This document shows, one piece after another, positions 1 to 6,317 of a DNA stretch of 8,082 nt. The notes beneath the pieces were generated by a model. The model did not search any database and had not been told where the DNA came from. It was given only the letters and a program-made list of their open reading frames with translations. The stretch spans positions 1 through 8,082 of the forward strand of contig CAYSZH010000182.1 in assembly GCA_964435305.1 (NCBI GenBank), read 5' to 3'. Made by a program: the position numbers and the translations under genes. Origin of the DNA: Granulosicoccus sp964435305 (lineage in GTDB: Bacteria; Pseudomonadota; Gammaproteobacteria; Granulosicoccales; Granulosicoccaceae). How positions within the stretch are numbered: position 1 is the stretch's first letter; each line of letters starts with the position of its first letter.

Positions 1-192
1 GCCGTATTCTGCTGTAACCCAGCCGCTGCCCTTACCCTTGAGCCAGGGCGGGGTGCGCTCTTCGATGCTTGCTGTGCAAATCACTTTTGTATCGCCACAT
101 TCAATCAGTGTTGATCCGGCGGCATGCTTGGTAAATTGTCGTGTTATGACTATATTGCGTAATTCGTCGTGCGCTCGACCACTGGGTCGCAT
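1..192 (-). CDS. rph: Ribonuclease PH, N-terminal part (cut by window edge)
   Basis: RNase PH is a phosphorolytic 3'-5' exoribonuclease that trims the 3' ends of tRNA precursors in the cytoplasm and works as a hexameric ring. The first 64 codons are present and the rest lies left of the window. The N-terminus begins MRPSGRAHDELR and continues with FTKHAAGSTLIECGDTKV, CTASIEE and LKGKGSGWVTAEYG. These match the RNase PH opening (MRPSGR, the GDTKVLCTAS strand, WVTAEYGMLPR) almost residue for residue, from memory of the family. I chose the ATG at 192 because it gives the canonical MRPSGR start and has AAGGA six bases upstream. An in-frame ATG seven codons earlier has no family support. The gene is divergent from yicC, as in Escherichia coli and pseudomonads. 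Confidence 0.95.
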   Translation of the reverse strand, partial: MRPSGRAHDELRNIVITRQFTKHAAGSTLIECGDTKVICTASIEERTPPWLKGKGSGWVTAEYG

Positions 193-265
193 GATAAGTC
201 CTTGGTTTGTCATATTGAATGGCTGGCTGATTAGCCATACGGGCGGCAAAGTATACCTGCAGTGA

Positions 266-294
266 TTGATGCGGGTACGGAAAAACGGTATTTA
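266..294 (+). promoter_or_regulatory. Candidate sigma-70 promoter for yicC
   Basis: TTGATG (266-271) and TATTTA (289-294) are separated by exactly 17 bases. Transcription would start near 301, about 26 bases before the yicC ATG. The boxes match the consensus only moderately, but they are well placed in the 134-bp rph-yicC divergent gap. A TATACT on the minus strand (250-255) could serve rph, but it lacks a recognisable -35 box. Confidence 0.4.
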
Positions 295-326
295 AGCACA
301 ATAAAAACGAAGGTGAGGAATACAAC

Positions 327-1196
327 ATGATTTCTAGCATGACGGGGTTTGGCCGCCACAGCCTGGATACTGACATAGGTGAATTTGCCTGGGAATTGCG
401 ATCGGTAAACCACCGCTACCTTGAAGTAAGCCTGCGCCTACCAGAGGAATTACGCGCATTGGAGACAGGCTTTCGCGAGCAAATTTCCAAATCAGTCAGC
501 CGAGGAAAGGTAGAGGCGACATTACGCATACGGGCTGGGGCGCGAGCAGCATCTGACATCACTATCGATCAGGATGCGCTCGGATCACTTTCGAGTGCCT
601 TGAGTACGGTGCAACAGGCACTTGGTAGCTATTGTGCAGCTGCAGACCCATTGAAGGTGCTGCAGTGGCCGGGTGTTGTTGGGGCAGGCTCAGATCAGCA
701 CGAACTGATGGCCGCACATGCAAAGGCTTCGCTTGCGGAGGCATTGGATGATCTGGTGGCAACCAGAGAACGAGAAGGTGCAAAGACAGGTGACATGCTG
801 CGAGTACGGGCTGCGGAAATAGAATCCAAAATCGCTGAACTTAAACAACATCGCCCGGCAGTGGTAGCCAGACAACGTGAGAAGTTGGTGCAGCGCTTAA
901 AAGAGCTTGATATTGAACATGATGCTGCACGGCTTGAACAGGAAATTGTTTATGTAGCGCAACGGCTGGATATTGATGAAGAGCTCGACAGGCTGGGTGC
1001 GCATGTGAGCGAATTACAAAAAGCGATTAAACGATCTGGCCCGATAGGCAGGCGGCTGGATTTCTTAATGCAGGAATTTAATCGTGAGGCGAATACGATA
1101 GGATCCAAGGCCAATGATTTGGATACGACTGGGGCGAGTGTTGATATTAAGGTGTTGATTGAGCAGATGCGTGAGCAGGTGCAGAACGTGGAATAA
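327..1196 (+). CDS. yicC: YicC family endoribonuclease
   Basis: YicC-family proteins are cytoplasmic endoribonucleases; the E. coli member is linked to turnover of the small RNA RyhB. The 289-residue product has the usual family length (E. coli about 287). The N-terminal YicC-like domain shows SMTGFGR at 4-10 and RSVNHRYLE at 25-33. A helical middle contains REREGAKTGDML (147-158). The C-terminal DUF1732 domain shows LEQEIVYVAQRLDIDEELDR (203-222), RRLDFLMQEFNREANTIGSK (242-261) and the ending KVLIEQMREQVQNVE, all highly conserved in the family. The ATG at 327 is preceded by AAGGTGAGGA with a seven-base spacer. In many bacteria gmk follows yicC, but here the next gene is convergent and unrelated, so yicC appears monocistronic. 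The gene looks intact. Confidence 0.96.
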   Translation: MISSMTGFGRHSLDTDIGEFAWELRSVNHRYLEVSLRLPEELRALETGFREQISKSVSRGKVEATLRIRAGARAASDITIDQDALGSLSSALSTVQQALGSYCAAADPLKVLQWPGVVGAGSDQHELMAAHAKASLAEALDDLVATREREGAKTGDMLRVRAAEIESKIAELKQHRPAVVARQREKLVQRLKELDIEHDAARLEQEIVYVAQRLDIDEELDRLGAHVSELQKAIKRSGPIGRRLDFLMQEFNREANTIGSKANDLDTTGASVDIKVLIEQMREQVQNVE

Positions 1197-1279
1197 AAGT
1201 CTGGACAGTTGCGACGTCGATTACCCATTTAAAATGATCCACCGTCATTTCTAAAAACATCAACTTAACAGAAATGAAT

Positions 1280-1301
1280 ACGGCCGGGAATTCCCGGCCG
1301 T
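1280..1301. terminator. Perfect 22-nt palindrome, probable bidirectional terminator
   Basis: Two 11-base arms with no spacer form a GC-rich perfect palindrome centred on GAATTC, 84 bases after the yicC stop and 59 bases from the stop of the convergent gene. The hairpin would fold on either strand. T-richness after the stem is weak: TCTTG on plus, ATTCATTTCTG on minus. Termination is therefore inferred mainly from position between convergent stops. Confidence 0.6.
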
Positions 1302-1359
1302 CTTGACACATCAGAACAAACATTACACTGAACGATTAAACGTTTATAAACTTGACTGA

Positions 1360-2577
1360 CTAAAAGCGATATCGTCGTATAGCGCCCATAAGGGAAATCA
1401 GTAGCAGACCGATCACACCGAAGTGTCCACCGCCACCACCACTGCTTGTGGGTGCCGCTGCCATGGTGTCGGTCGCTACCGGCACATCGCTATCGTTAAT
1501 CGTTATTGTCGCCTGAATTGGTGTCGTACTGGCGACGCCACTTACCGGCGTGACGGTAATAGTAAATGTTTCATTGAATTCCTCTGTTGTGTCATTAACG
1601 ATAGTAACCGGGATAAGCACTGAGGTTTGGTTAGCCGCGATGGTCGCTGGCTGATCAGTTACTCCAATGAAATCATCCGGGCTGGTCGCACTGCCTGTTG
1701 TTCCAGTAGAGTATACGAAGTCAACTGCCGATTGTGCTGCCCCACCAAGTTGCACTGAAATGTTAGCGGTACCAGCATCTTCATTAACCGTTTGATCAAA
1801 TATAGCAAGCTCACCAGCAACGACAGCTTCAGCTTGTTCGTTATCAACAATAGTAATTGTTGCACTAATAGAGTCATCCGCTCGATTGCTAAAGCGTGCC
1901 CTAAATGTGCGTAGCACCCTGACGTCGAAAGTCTCGTTACCTTCCGCATCATCATCGTCCACAAGTCCGATCCCAAACGTGGATTGTGTTTGATTGGCGG
2001 GGATTTCAACTCTGTTGGTAACACCGTCATCGGTTACCGGATTAAAGTCGGTGTTGTTAGCCGTGCCATCTTCAGTGACGATATCAAGAAAGACTGGATA
2101 GTTTACGGCTTCACTAAGCGTGACTTGTATTTGTCCAATACTACCGCCCACATTCTCATTGATGTTCTGCGCAGAAATACTGAGTACGGGTTCTTTAGGA
2201 ATAGAGAAAACCGTATTGCTGTTGCCCGAGCCACGATTAGTTGCAAACAAAACTTCGCCCTGCCTGCCATTTAATTGATCAATATTTGCAGGAAATCCAC
2301 TGACTCTTTGTGCCGTGCCAGTAGGTGATGTCAAGCGCCACACGTTAAAGCTTGTGTCACGAAAATACAATTGCTCATCAAAAACGGCTAATGACAGATT
2401 GCCGTCCAGCTGGCTGATTTCCAGAATAAGGGTTGGGTGTCGCAACGTCGCGGTATGATCGAAATCACCAACTGTAGGGAACTGCAAGAACTGATCGATA
2501 CGTAAATGAAGTAATAGCGCTGTTTGTTTTGAAAGCTCGATTGCTGTGTGCGCCAATTTAGTTATATGAATAAACAA
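1360..2577 (-). pseudogene. Calx-beta / GlyGly-CTERM surface protein, probably 5'-truncated
   Basis: The open frame has 405 codons. Residues about 63-118 resemble an ELWxxDGT-type beta-propeller blade (LYFRDTSFNVWRLTSPTGTA). Two Calx-beta domains follow, at about 131-246 (NENVGG... VDDDDAEGNETF... ITIVDNE) and 256-363 (VNEDAGT... NDTTEEFNETF... ITINDSD). The tail (379-405) is a run of glycines, a hydrophobic segment and a terminal RRYRF, the tripartite GlyGly-CTERM signal cut by rhombosortase. Such proteins need a Sec signal peptide, but none is present. The only start is a TTG at 2577 without a Shine-Dalgarno sequence, inside the end of the upstream relic. The first methionine codon of the frame is residue 372. 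A single propeller-like blade also suggests that a longer N-terminus is lost. I read it as the 3' part of an exported or surface protein gene; a cytoplasmic product is possible but would make the tail useless. No stop interrupts the frame, so truncation may be recent. Confidence 0.6.
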
Positions 2578-2807
2578 ATATCCGCATTGCGAGCGTTAGG
2601 CAAAAAAGTTGTCGCGCCGACCCACTCCGATACTTCGGAAATAAAATCTTCCTTGTCGTGACCAAATAAATCGACAGTCATCTGGCAAGCAATGAGATCA
2701 ACGTCTTCTTCAAGACAAGCTTCGCGAAAATCAGGAATACTGGCCACACCTTTGGACTACGCGGTTTTCGACATGAGTTTGGTTGTAAGCTTTTCAAACA
2801 CGGGCAC
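2562..2807 (-). pseudogene. DsrE2-type (DsrE/F/H-like) sulfur-relay protein, C-terminal remnant with amber codon
   Basis: DsrE/DsrE2 proteins carry persulfide sulfur on a conserved cysteine. The last 61 residues give VASIPDFREACLEED, DLIACQMTVDLFG (with the expected Cys), VGATTFL and the terminal CLFI. These follow the DrsE_2 C-terminal pattern VASLPEL..., LIACQMSMDVMG, G(V/A)ATYL, NLFI, as I remember it. The same frame continues upstream as FEKLTTKLMSKTA, then TAG at 2757-2759, then SKGVAS. This aligns without gaps to the family's TKMMKKVMKKKNVAS segment, with the stop on a Lys/Gln position. The N-terminal roughly 100 residues are not recognisable in any frame. A GTG at 2747 could restart a 61-residue peptide, but it has no clear ribosome site and would lack half the fold. 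Confidence 0.65.
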
Positions 2808-3015
2808 ATTCGCTGGGTGATGTCGATGGTTATGGAGGTGGGCGAGGTCCCTGCTGTGGAATAAGGGAAAACAAGTGGATGGAACGCTACGGTTGGAAAA
2901 GCTGAATAGGCGAACGTACGTGGTATTTAATTTGAGCTTGTTGCGAAGATATTTATGAATATTATTTTTTTAATTGCTTGTGTTCAACTGAACACGAATA
3001 GTTGCGATTAAAACT
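2808..3015. other. Gene-free stretch upstream of the DsrE2 relic
   Basis: Nothing here matches a known protein. The DsrE2 frame on the minus strand stays open from 2969 down to the amber codon, but it has no usable start and its residues, rich in His and Ser, do not look like the family. The left half may be diverged coding relic; the right half is AT-rich and holds a minus-strand promoter (2959-2987). Confidence 0.4.
2959..2995 (-). promoter_or_regulatory. Promoter-like pair with palindromic operator over the -35 box
   Basis: On the minus strand TTGAAC (2987-2982) and TAATAT (2964-2959) are separated by exactly 17 bases, seven of them an A-run. The -35 box lies within a perfect inverted repeat, GTGTTCA-GT-TGAACAC on minus (2995-2980), which has the size of a repressor half-site pair. 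Transcription would run into the DsrE2 relic. Binding of a regulator is inferred from symmetry alone. Confidence 0.4.
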
Positions 3016-3044
3016 GAGCAAGTCATGATGTCCATGACTTGCTC
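3016..3044 (-). terminator. Intrinsic terminator of the lipoprotein gene
   Basis: A perfect 12-bp stem (3016-3027 with 3033-3044) encloses a 5-base loop, 29 bases beyond the lipoprotein stop codon. On the minus strand the stem is followed by AGTTTTAATC, a short T-run. Stem and position support Rho-independent termination. Confidence 0.65.
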
Positions 3045-3073
3045 TTTAACAAACATTATGAGCCGATCAAAAT

Positions 3074-3658
3074 CTACAGAATGTCGACAGTCACAACCAG
3101 ATCAAGCTCCAAATCGATGCTCATCTGCAGCTCCGAACTATTTGGAGTGCCTTCTACACAGTAGAGGAAAGATGCATCCAGGTTGTCAAGAAAATGCGTA
3201 ACGGTTGCCGCTCCAATGTCGGAAAACGGGAATGCTCTGAAATCATCAAAGTTTTCATTAGCGCCTATTTCTACAGAGGCAATCGTAACAAGCTCATTGG
3301 TGGCAGGGTCGGTCATTTCCATGGAAGCACTTGTCGCAACTGGTGTATTGTTGTTTGATACGCGATAACGAAGTGTGCGTAGATCAATGGTTTCCAGAAA
3401 ATCGTCGAAGTCGTCAAAATTATCAACCTGTGCAAGCAATGAATTAAGCGAGGTCTGTTCAGCTGTGCATCCAGGGTTGCCGCTGACCCGCGCTCTGGTA
3501 TTTACCCCATTGAGTGGAGCCCCATCAGTGCCCACCAGATCGAAGGTATCCAGCGTGATGGTGACATCTTCTTCCCTTTGGGTTAAGTCATCACAGGCTT
3601 GCAGGAAAAACAGACTGGCTAGTGTAATCAGGCATTGCTTTCGTGTTGCGGCTTTCAA
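3074..3658 (-). CDS. Unrecognised lipoprotein, 194 aa
   Basis: I do not recognise a family. The N-terminus (MKAATRKQCLITLASLFFLQ-AC-DD) is a lipoprotein signal peptide: basic start, hydrophobic core 10-19 and lipobox LQAC with Cys22 as the lipidated residue. Asp23 at position +2 is the classic Lol-avoidance residue in enterobacteria and suggests inner-membrane retention, though the rule varies between groups. The mature part is acidic and probably beta-rich. It has two cysteines (64 and 167) that could form a disulfide, and a repeated NFDDF motif (80-84 and 136-140). The start is TTG at 3658, with GGAG seven bases upstream and an in-frame stop just before. The gene stands alone, with its own terminator, divergent from a membrane protein gene. 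A reading as an adhesin or carbohydrate-binding protein would be guesswork. Confidence 0.8.
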   Translation of the reverse strand: MKAATRKQCLITLASLFFLQACDDLTQREEDVTITLDTFDLVGTDGAPLNGVNTRARVSGNPGCTAEQTSLNSLLAQVDNFDDFDDFLETIDLRTLRYRVSNNNTPVATSASMEMTDPATNELVTIASVEIGANENFDDFRAFPFSDIGAATVTHFLDNLDASFLYCVEGTPNSSELQMSIDLELDLVVTVDIL

Positions 3659-3896
3659 TTTACTTCTCCACTTTCATATGAATTATCGTGAGTACTAATA
3701 ACATGTCTAAATATGTGTGGAAATTATCAATTCAGGTATAAGAAGTATCTCAATAGGTGCCCGTGGGTTATGATAATTGTCGCCTAGATTACTAGCCTAT
3801 TCCTACTATACTGTTTTGTTGTAGGCAATAAGACGTAAGGTCGAATAGATTGTATGGATGATCTGCATTTATTGATGAATAGGTAGGGATGGTAAG
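3659..3896. promoter_or_regulatory. Divergent intergenic region between the lipoprotein and membrane-protein genes
   Basis: This AT-rich 238-bp gap must hold start signals for both flanking genes. Candidate -10 boxes on plus are TATGAT (3769-3774) and TATACT (3807-3812), but neither has a convincing -35 box. CCTAC (3802-3806) and GTAGG (3831-3835) form a short inverted repeat around the second. No coding capacity is evident. Confidence 0.3.
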
Positions 3897-4439
3897 TTGA
3901 ACGACAAACGCAAAAAATACCAGGCCGCCACAGGCGCAATAGACGAAGCAACTGTTGGAGCATCACGCATACGCAGCCTGGAAGCAGGCGAGCAAGCGCA
4001 GCATCGGCAATGGCCAAAGAAAAAACACCTTGCGTCCGAGCACCCGGAATTAATGCCTAAGCCTGGCAGTAAATCACGGATTCATTCCATTCTCACCGCA
4101 TTGCCACTACTGATGCTCATTGGTGGTTTTTATGTTTACTTTAAAGGCGAGTCCGCCCAAACAGAAGGCCAGCCTATCCTTGCTCAAATGGTTGAGAAGC
4201 AAGGTGAGTACGGCGGAATATCGTCGAGTAGTAAAAACAAACACCTGCTTTGGCTAAAAGTGGACGAGAAAGATGTTGCGGTGCGAGTTACAACTGTGCA
4301 GGCAGAGGAATTAAAGAAAATTCCAGTTGGTGAAGGCATCACCATAGAAGCTGCACCGACGGTGCAAGGATCGAATACGCTTTGGATTATTTCTGCAACG
4401 GCTAATGGTAAACAGCTACTGCAAACGAGTACACAATAA
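3897..4439 (+). CDS. Unrecognised single-pass membrane protein, 180 aa
   Basis: No family is recognised. Residues 1-61 are hydrophilic and rich in Lys, Arg and Gln. Residues 63-82 (HSILTALPLLMLIGGFYVYF) form one membrane segment. The remaining roughly 98 residues look like a small soluble domain with alternating beta-like stretches (KHLLWLKVDEKDVAVRVTTV, GITIEAAPT, TLWIISATA). By the positive-inside rule the N-terminal part is cytoplasmic and the C-terminal domain periplasmic. The start is TTG at 3897, since an in-frame TGA lies at 3876-3878 and no ATG comes before residue 53. AGGTAGGG upstream is a plausible ribosome site. The gene is convergent with the sensor kinase and divergent from the lipoprotein, so no partner is implied by an operon. 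Confidence 0.75.
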   Translation: MNDKRKKYQAATGAIDEATVGASRIRSLEAGEQAQHRQWPKKKHLASEHPELMPKPGSKSRIHSILTALPLLMLIGGFYVYFKGESAQTEGQPILAQMVEKQGEYGGISSSSKNKHLLWLKVDEKDVAVRVTTVQAEELKKIPVGEGITIEAAPTVQGSNTLWIISATANGKQLLQTSTQ

Positions 4440-4486
4440 ACGGCCGATAAATCGGTTGTGAAACAGCCGTGTCTTTCGCTTATTGT
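4433..4486. terminator. Candidate bidirectional terminator between convergent genes
   Basis: Nested inverted repeats span the 46-bp gap: ACAATAA (4433-4439) pairs with TTATTGT (4480-4486), ACGGC (4440-4444) with GCCGT (4466-4470), and an inner CCGAT/ATCGG hairpin sits at 4444-4455. The outer arms include the stop codon of the plus-strand gene and reach the kinase stop codon. Stems are short and no long T-run follows, so confidence is limited. Confidence 0.4.
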
Positions 4487-5970
4487 TATTTAGACTCTTG
4501 AGCGGCTTGTCTAAACGTCATAGAGACCTTCAAACCTGGCTTGTTATCTTCCAGCTCAAGCTCGGCCTTGTGTAAACGTGTTACCGCTTTAACAAGGCTT
4601 AGGCCTAATCCATTTCCTGGTGAATTACGTTCGTTTTCTAGCCTGACAAAGCGTTTGAAAACACGTTCTCTGTCTTTTGCCGGAATGCCTGGGCCATTGT
4701 CTGCAATACAAATTACAAATTGTTTTTCATCACCAGTAAGGCTTACGTTAACTTTGCCAGGTTTTGGCGTGTACTTGATCGCATTGTCTAAAAGGTTCGT
4801 GACCGCCTGGGCAATCAAGTGTTTGTTGCAGTAAAAAAGCGGGTTGGACTCTACATTGGCTTCAAAAGCCATACCTTCATCTTCACCAACAGCATCGTAT
4901 AGCTCGGAGATCTCAGCAATTAGATCACCCATCGGTGTGTCAGTCCATTGCGCCCCATCTATACCAGCTTCCAGCCTTGCAATGCTGAGCATGGCATTGA
5001 AGGTGTGGATCAAGCTGTCTGCATCACCTATCGCTTCATCCATGACTTTGCGATAACTTTCCGGGTCGCGTTCTTCCAGCAGCGTTACTTCTAGCCGATT
5101 GCGTAAGCGTGTTAATGGGCTTCTCAAATCGTGTGCAACATTATTGGTGACTTGCTGCATACTCATCATAAGATCTTCTATGCGGTTAAGCATTTCGTTA
5201 AGCTTGGTAGCGATTTCATCAAACTCATCATCACGCTCGGTGACTGATAAGCGCTGCGATAAATCACCACTCATGATTTCGGTTGCGGTGCGGCTAACAG
5301 AATCGATTCGACGCAGCACACTCATACCAATCCATACACCACCAATGAGTGAGAAAAACAAAGTGAGCAATGTCGCGCCCACTACCAGCGCAAAGGTATG
5401 GTCCAGCAAGGCTTTTTCATCACTGATCTCGTGGCCAATGGTGAGCTTTAAGCCATTGGATAATTGCGTTTCCGCTACACGTACAGGATTGAAAGCGCGT
5501 GGGCTCCCTGGAGGAAGATCTGCAACATCGCCCATATTGCGTGTGGTGTGCGAGCGTATCGATTTAAGCCGAATAGGCATCCCTTCTTCAGATGCTTGTG
5601 CCGCTTCGCTATCAGCTTCGTTATTGGCTAAATAATAAAAGCGGCCGTAGGTATCGATTTGATTGCGTCGCTGGATGGCTTCGAGTAGTTCCGGTAACGC
5701 ACCGGATTTATACAGGTTGATTAGATAGTCTGTTTCAAGTCGCAGGCGTGCATCAACCTGAGATTCAATCTGATCTCTGGTGGACCAATAAATAAACCCG
5801 AGTGTTGCAGCTGATAAGGCACTAAAGAGAGTGGCGTAAATCAGTGCAAGGCGAAACGCAGAGGTTCTGAATAAGCGTCCTCGGTCAGGTGTTTTTTGTG
5901 TCGTTTTCTTCAGCTCAGGCCTAACCACTTTTCGGGTTACTGCGCTGGCTGCTGGGAGTACGCTACTCAC
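4486..5970 (-). CDS. Two-component sensor histidine kinase (HAMP-HisKA-HATPase_c)
   Basis: This inner-membrane kinase senses a periplasmic or membrane signal and phosphorylates its partner regulator, presumably the one encoded upstream. Numbered from the upstream ATG at 5982 (subtract 4 for the start used here), a basic cytoplasmic leader precedes TM1 (about 46-67). A periplasmic sensor region of about 125 residues follows, then TM2 (196-220) and HAMP (221-272). The H-box NVAHDLRSPLTRLRNRLE has phospho-acceptor His284. The ATPase shows the N-box NLLDNAIKY (396-404), G1 DNGPGIP (428-434), F-box FKRF (442-445) and G2 GNGLGLSLV (456-464), all intact. I chose the GTG at 5970 because GAGGG lies five bases upstream; the ATG at 5982 has no ribosome site. 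The sensor region matches no domain I know. Gene and regulator share strand and order but are split by a terminator. Confidence 0.93.
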   Translation of the reverse strand: MSSVLPAASAVTRKVVRPELKKTTQKTPDRGRLFRTSAFRLALIYATLFSALSAATLGFIYWSTRDQIESQVDARLRLETDYLINLYKSGALPELLEAIQRRNQIDTYGRFYYLANNEADSEAAQASEEGMPIRLKSIRSHTTRNMGDVADLPPGSPRAFNPVRVAETQLSNGLKLTIGHEISDEKALLDHTFALVVGATLLTLFFSLIGGVWIGMSVLRRIDSVSRTATEIMSGDLSQRLSVTERDDEFDEIATKLNEMLNRIEDLMMSMQQVTNNVAHDLRSPLTRLRNRLEVTLLEERDPESYRKVMDEAIGDADSLIHTFNAMLSIARLEAGIDGAQWTDTPMGDLIAEISELYDAVGEDEGMAFEANVESNPLFYCNKHLIAQAVTNLLDNAIKYTPKPGKVNVSLTGDEKQFVICIADNGPGIPAKDRERVFKRFVRLENERNSPGNGLGLSLVKAVTRLHKAELELEDNKPGLKVSMTFRQAAQESK

Positions 5971-6094
5971 TGATGCCCTCATACTTGAACGGTTGGCTAA
6001 GCGCTTTGATTGCGTCGTTTATGCTGATAAACGGCTGCCGTAGTAGGAAAGTGTACTCGCCAGCGGCTCACTATTCAAAATAAACCGTCGCGTT

Positions 6095-6123
6095 TTAATA
6101 CCCTGTAAGCAATTTGCGTACAA
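6095..6123 (-). promoter_or_regulatory. Candidate kinase promoter
   Basis: On the minus strand TTGTAC (6123-6118) and TATTAA (6100-6095) are 17 bases apart, downstream of the regulator's terminator and about 125 bases before the kinase start. The match to consensus is partial; the position makes it worth noting. Confidence 0.3.
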
Positions 6124-6151
6124 CTCGGCCGTTCGTTCAAATACAACTTGT

Positions 6152-6180
6152 CCATGCACAAAAAGCCATGCACAAAAAAG
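6152..6180. repeat. 14/15-base tandem duplication
   Basis: CCATGCACAAAAAG (6152-6165) is followed at once by CCATGCACAAAAAAG (6166-6180), differing by one A. The second copy supplies the T-tract and the base of the terminator stem on the minus strand; the first adds a second T-run downstream. It looks like a slippage duplication. Confidence 0.85.
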
Positions 6181-6204
6181 CCGGACGATGTCTTGTCCGG
6201 CTTT
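6172..6204 (-). terminator. Strong intrinsic terminator after the response regulator gene
   Basis: A perfect 10-bp stem (6177-6186 with 6195-6204, core GCCGGAC/GTCCGGC) encloses an 8-base loop. On the minus strand the stem runs into TTTTTTGTG, a six-T tract that overlaps its base. It lies 124 bases after the regulator stop and 200 bases before the kinase start, so it should reduce read-through into the kinase. Confidence 0.85.
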
Positions 6205-6281
6205 AAAGATGCTATTTTTAGCCTTTGGCCTACTAAGATCAGATGGTCGCATAGTTAGCCACCGCTTAGTTGACAACTATG

Positions 6282-6317
6282 TTGGCTACCTTGCTGGCAA
6301 CCATCTTGGCAATCTTA
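6282..6317. repeat. Three imperfect 12-base tandem units
   Basis: TTGGCTACCTTG, CTGGCAACCATC and TTGGCAATCTTA follow one another, with a weaker fourth unit starting TTGG at 6318. On the minus strand the period is four codons (KIAK-MVAS-KVAN-IVVN), ending at a TAA (6266-6268). The only ATG gives a 12-residue peptide, so I list it as a repeat rather than a gene. Confidence 0.5.

Noticed and set aside
38..376. Short open frames over the rph-yicC gap on both strands
   Set aside because: They cross the clear rph and yicC starts in the wrong frames and match nothing.
1280..1301. Palindrome as an insertion-sequence end or mobile-element scar
   Set aside because: There is no second copy, no transposase and no target duplication; its place between convergent stops fits a terminator.
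1659..2030. 123-codon minus-strand open frame inside the Calx-beta frame
   Set aside because: It overlaps the clear Calx-beta domains in another frame and shows no domain of its own.
1984..2274. 96-codon plus-strand open frame opposite the Calx-beta frame
   Set aside because: It is antisense to recognisable Calx-beta coding sequence, with no motif and no ribosome site seen.
2757..2759. Amber codon read as pyrrolysine or programmed readthrough
   Set aside because: The position is a variable Lys/Gln site and the N-terminal half of the gene is missing too, so simple decay is the better explanation.
4541..5635. Long plus-strand open frames opposite the kinase gene
   Set aside because: They are antisense shadows of a clear HAMP/HisKA/HATPase gene; their Ser/Leu/Arg-rich residues fit reverse reading of coding DNA.
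6019..6276. 85-codon minus-strand open frame between regulator and kinase
   Set aside because: It runs through a strong terminator hairpin and the tandem duplication, resembles no protein I know, and has no ribosome site that I can defend.
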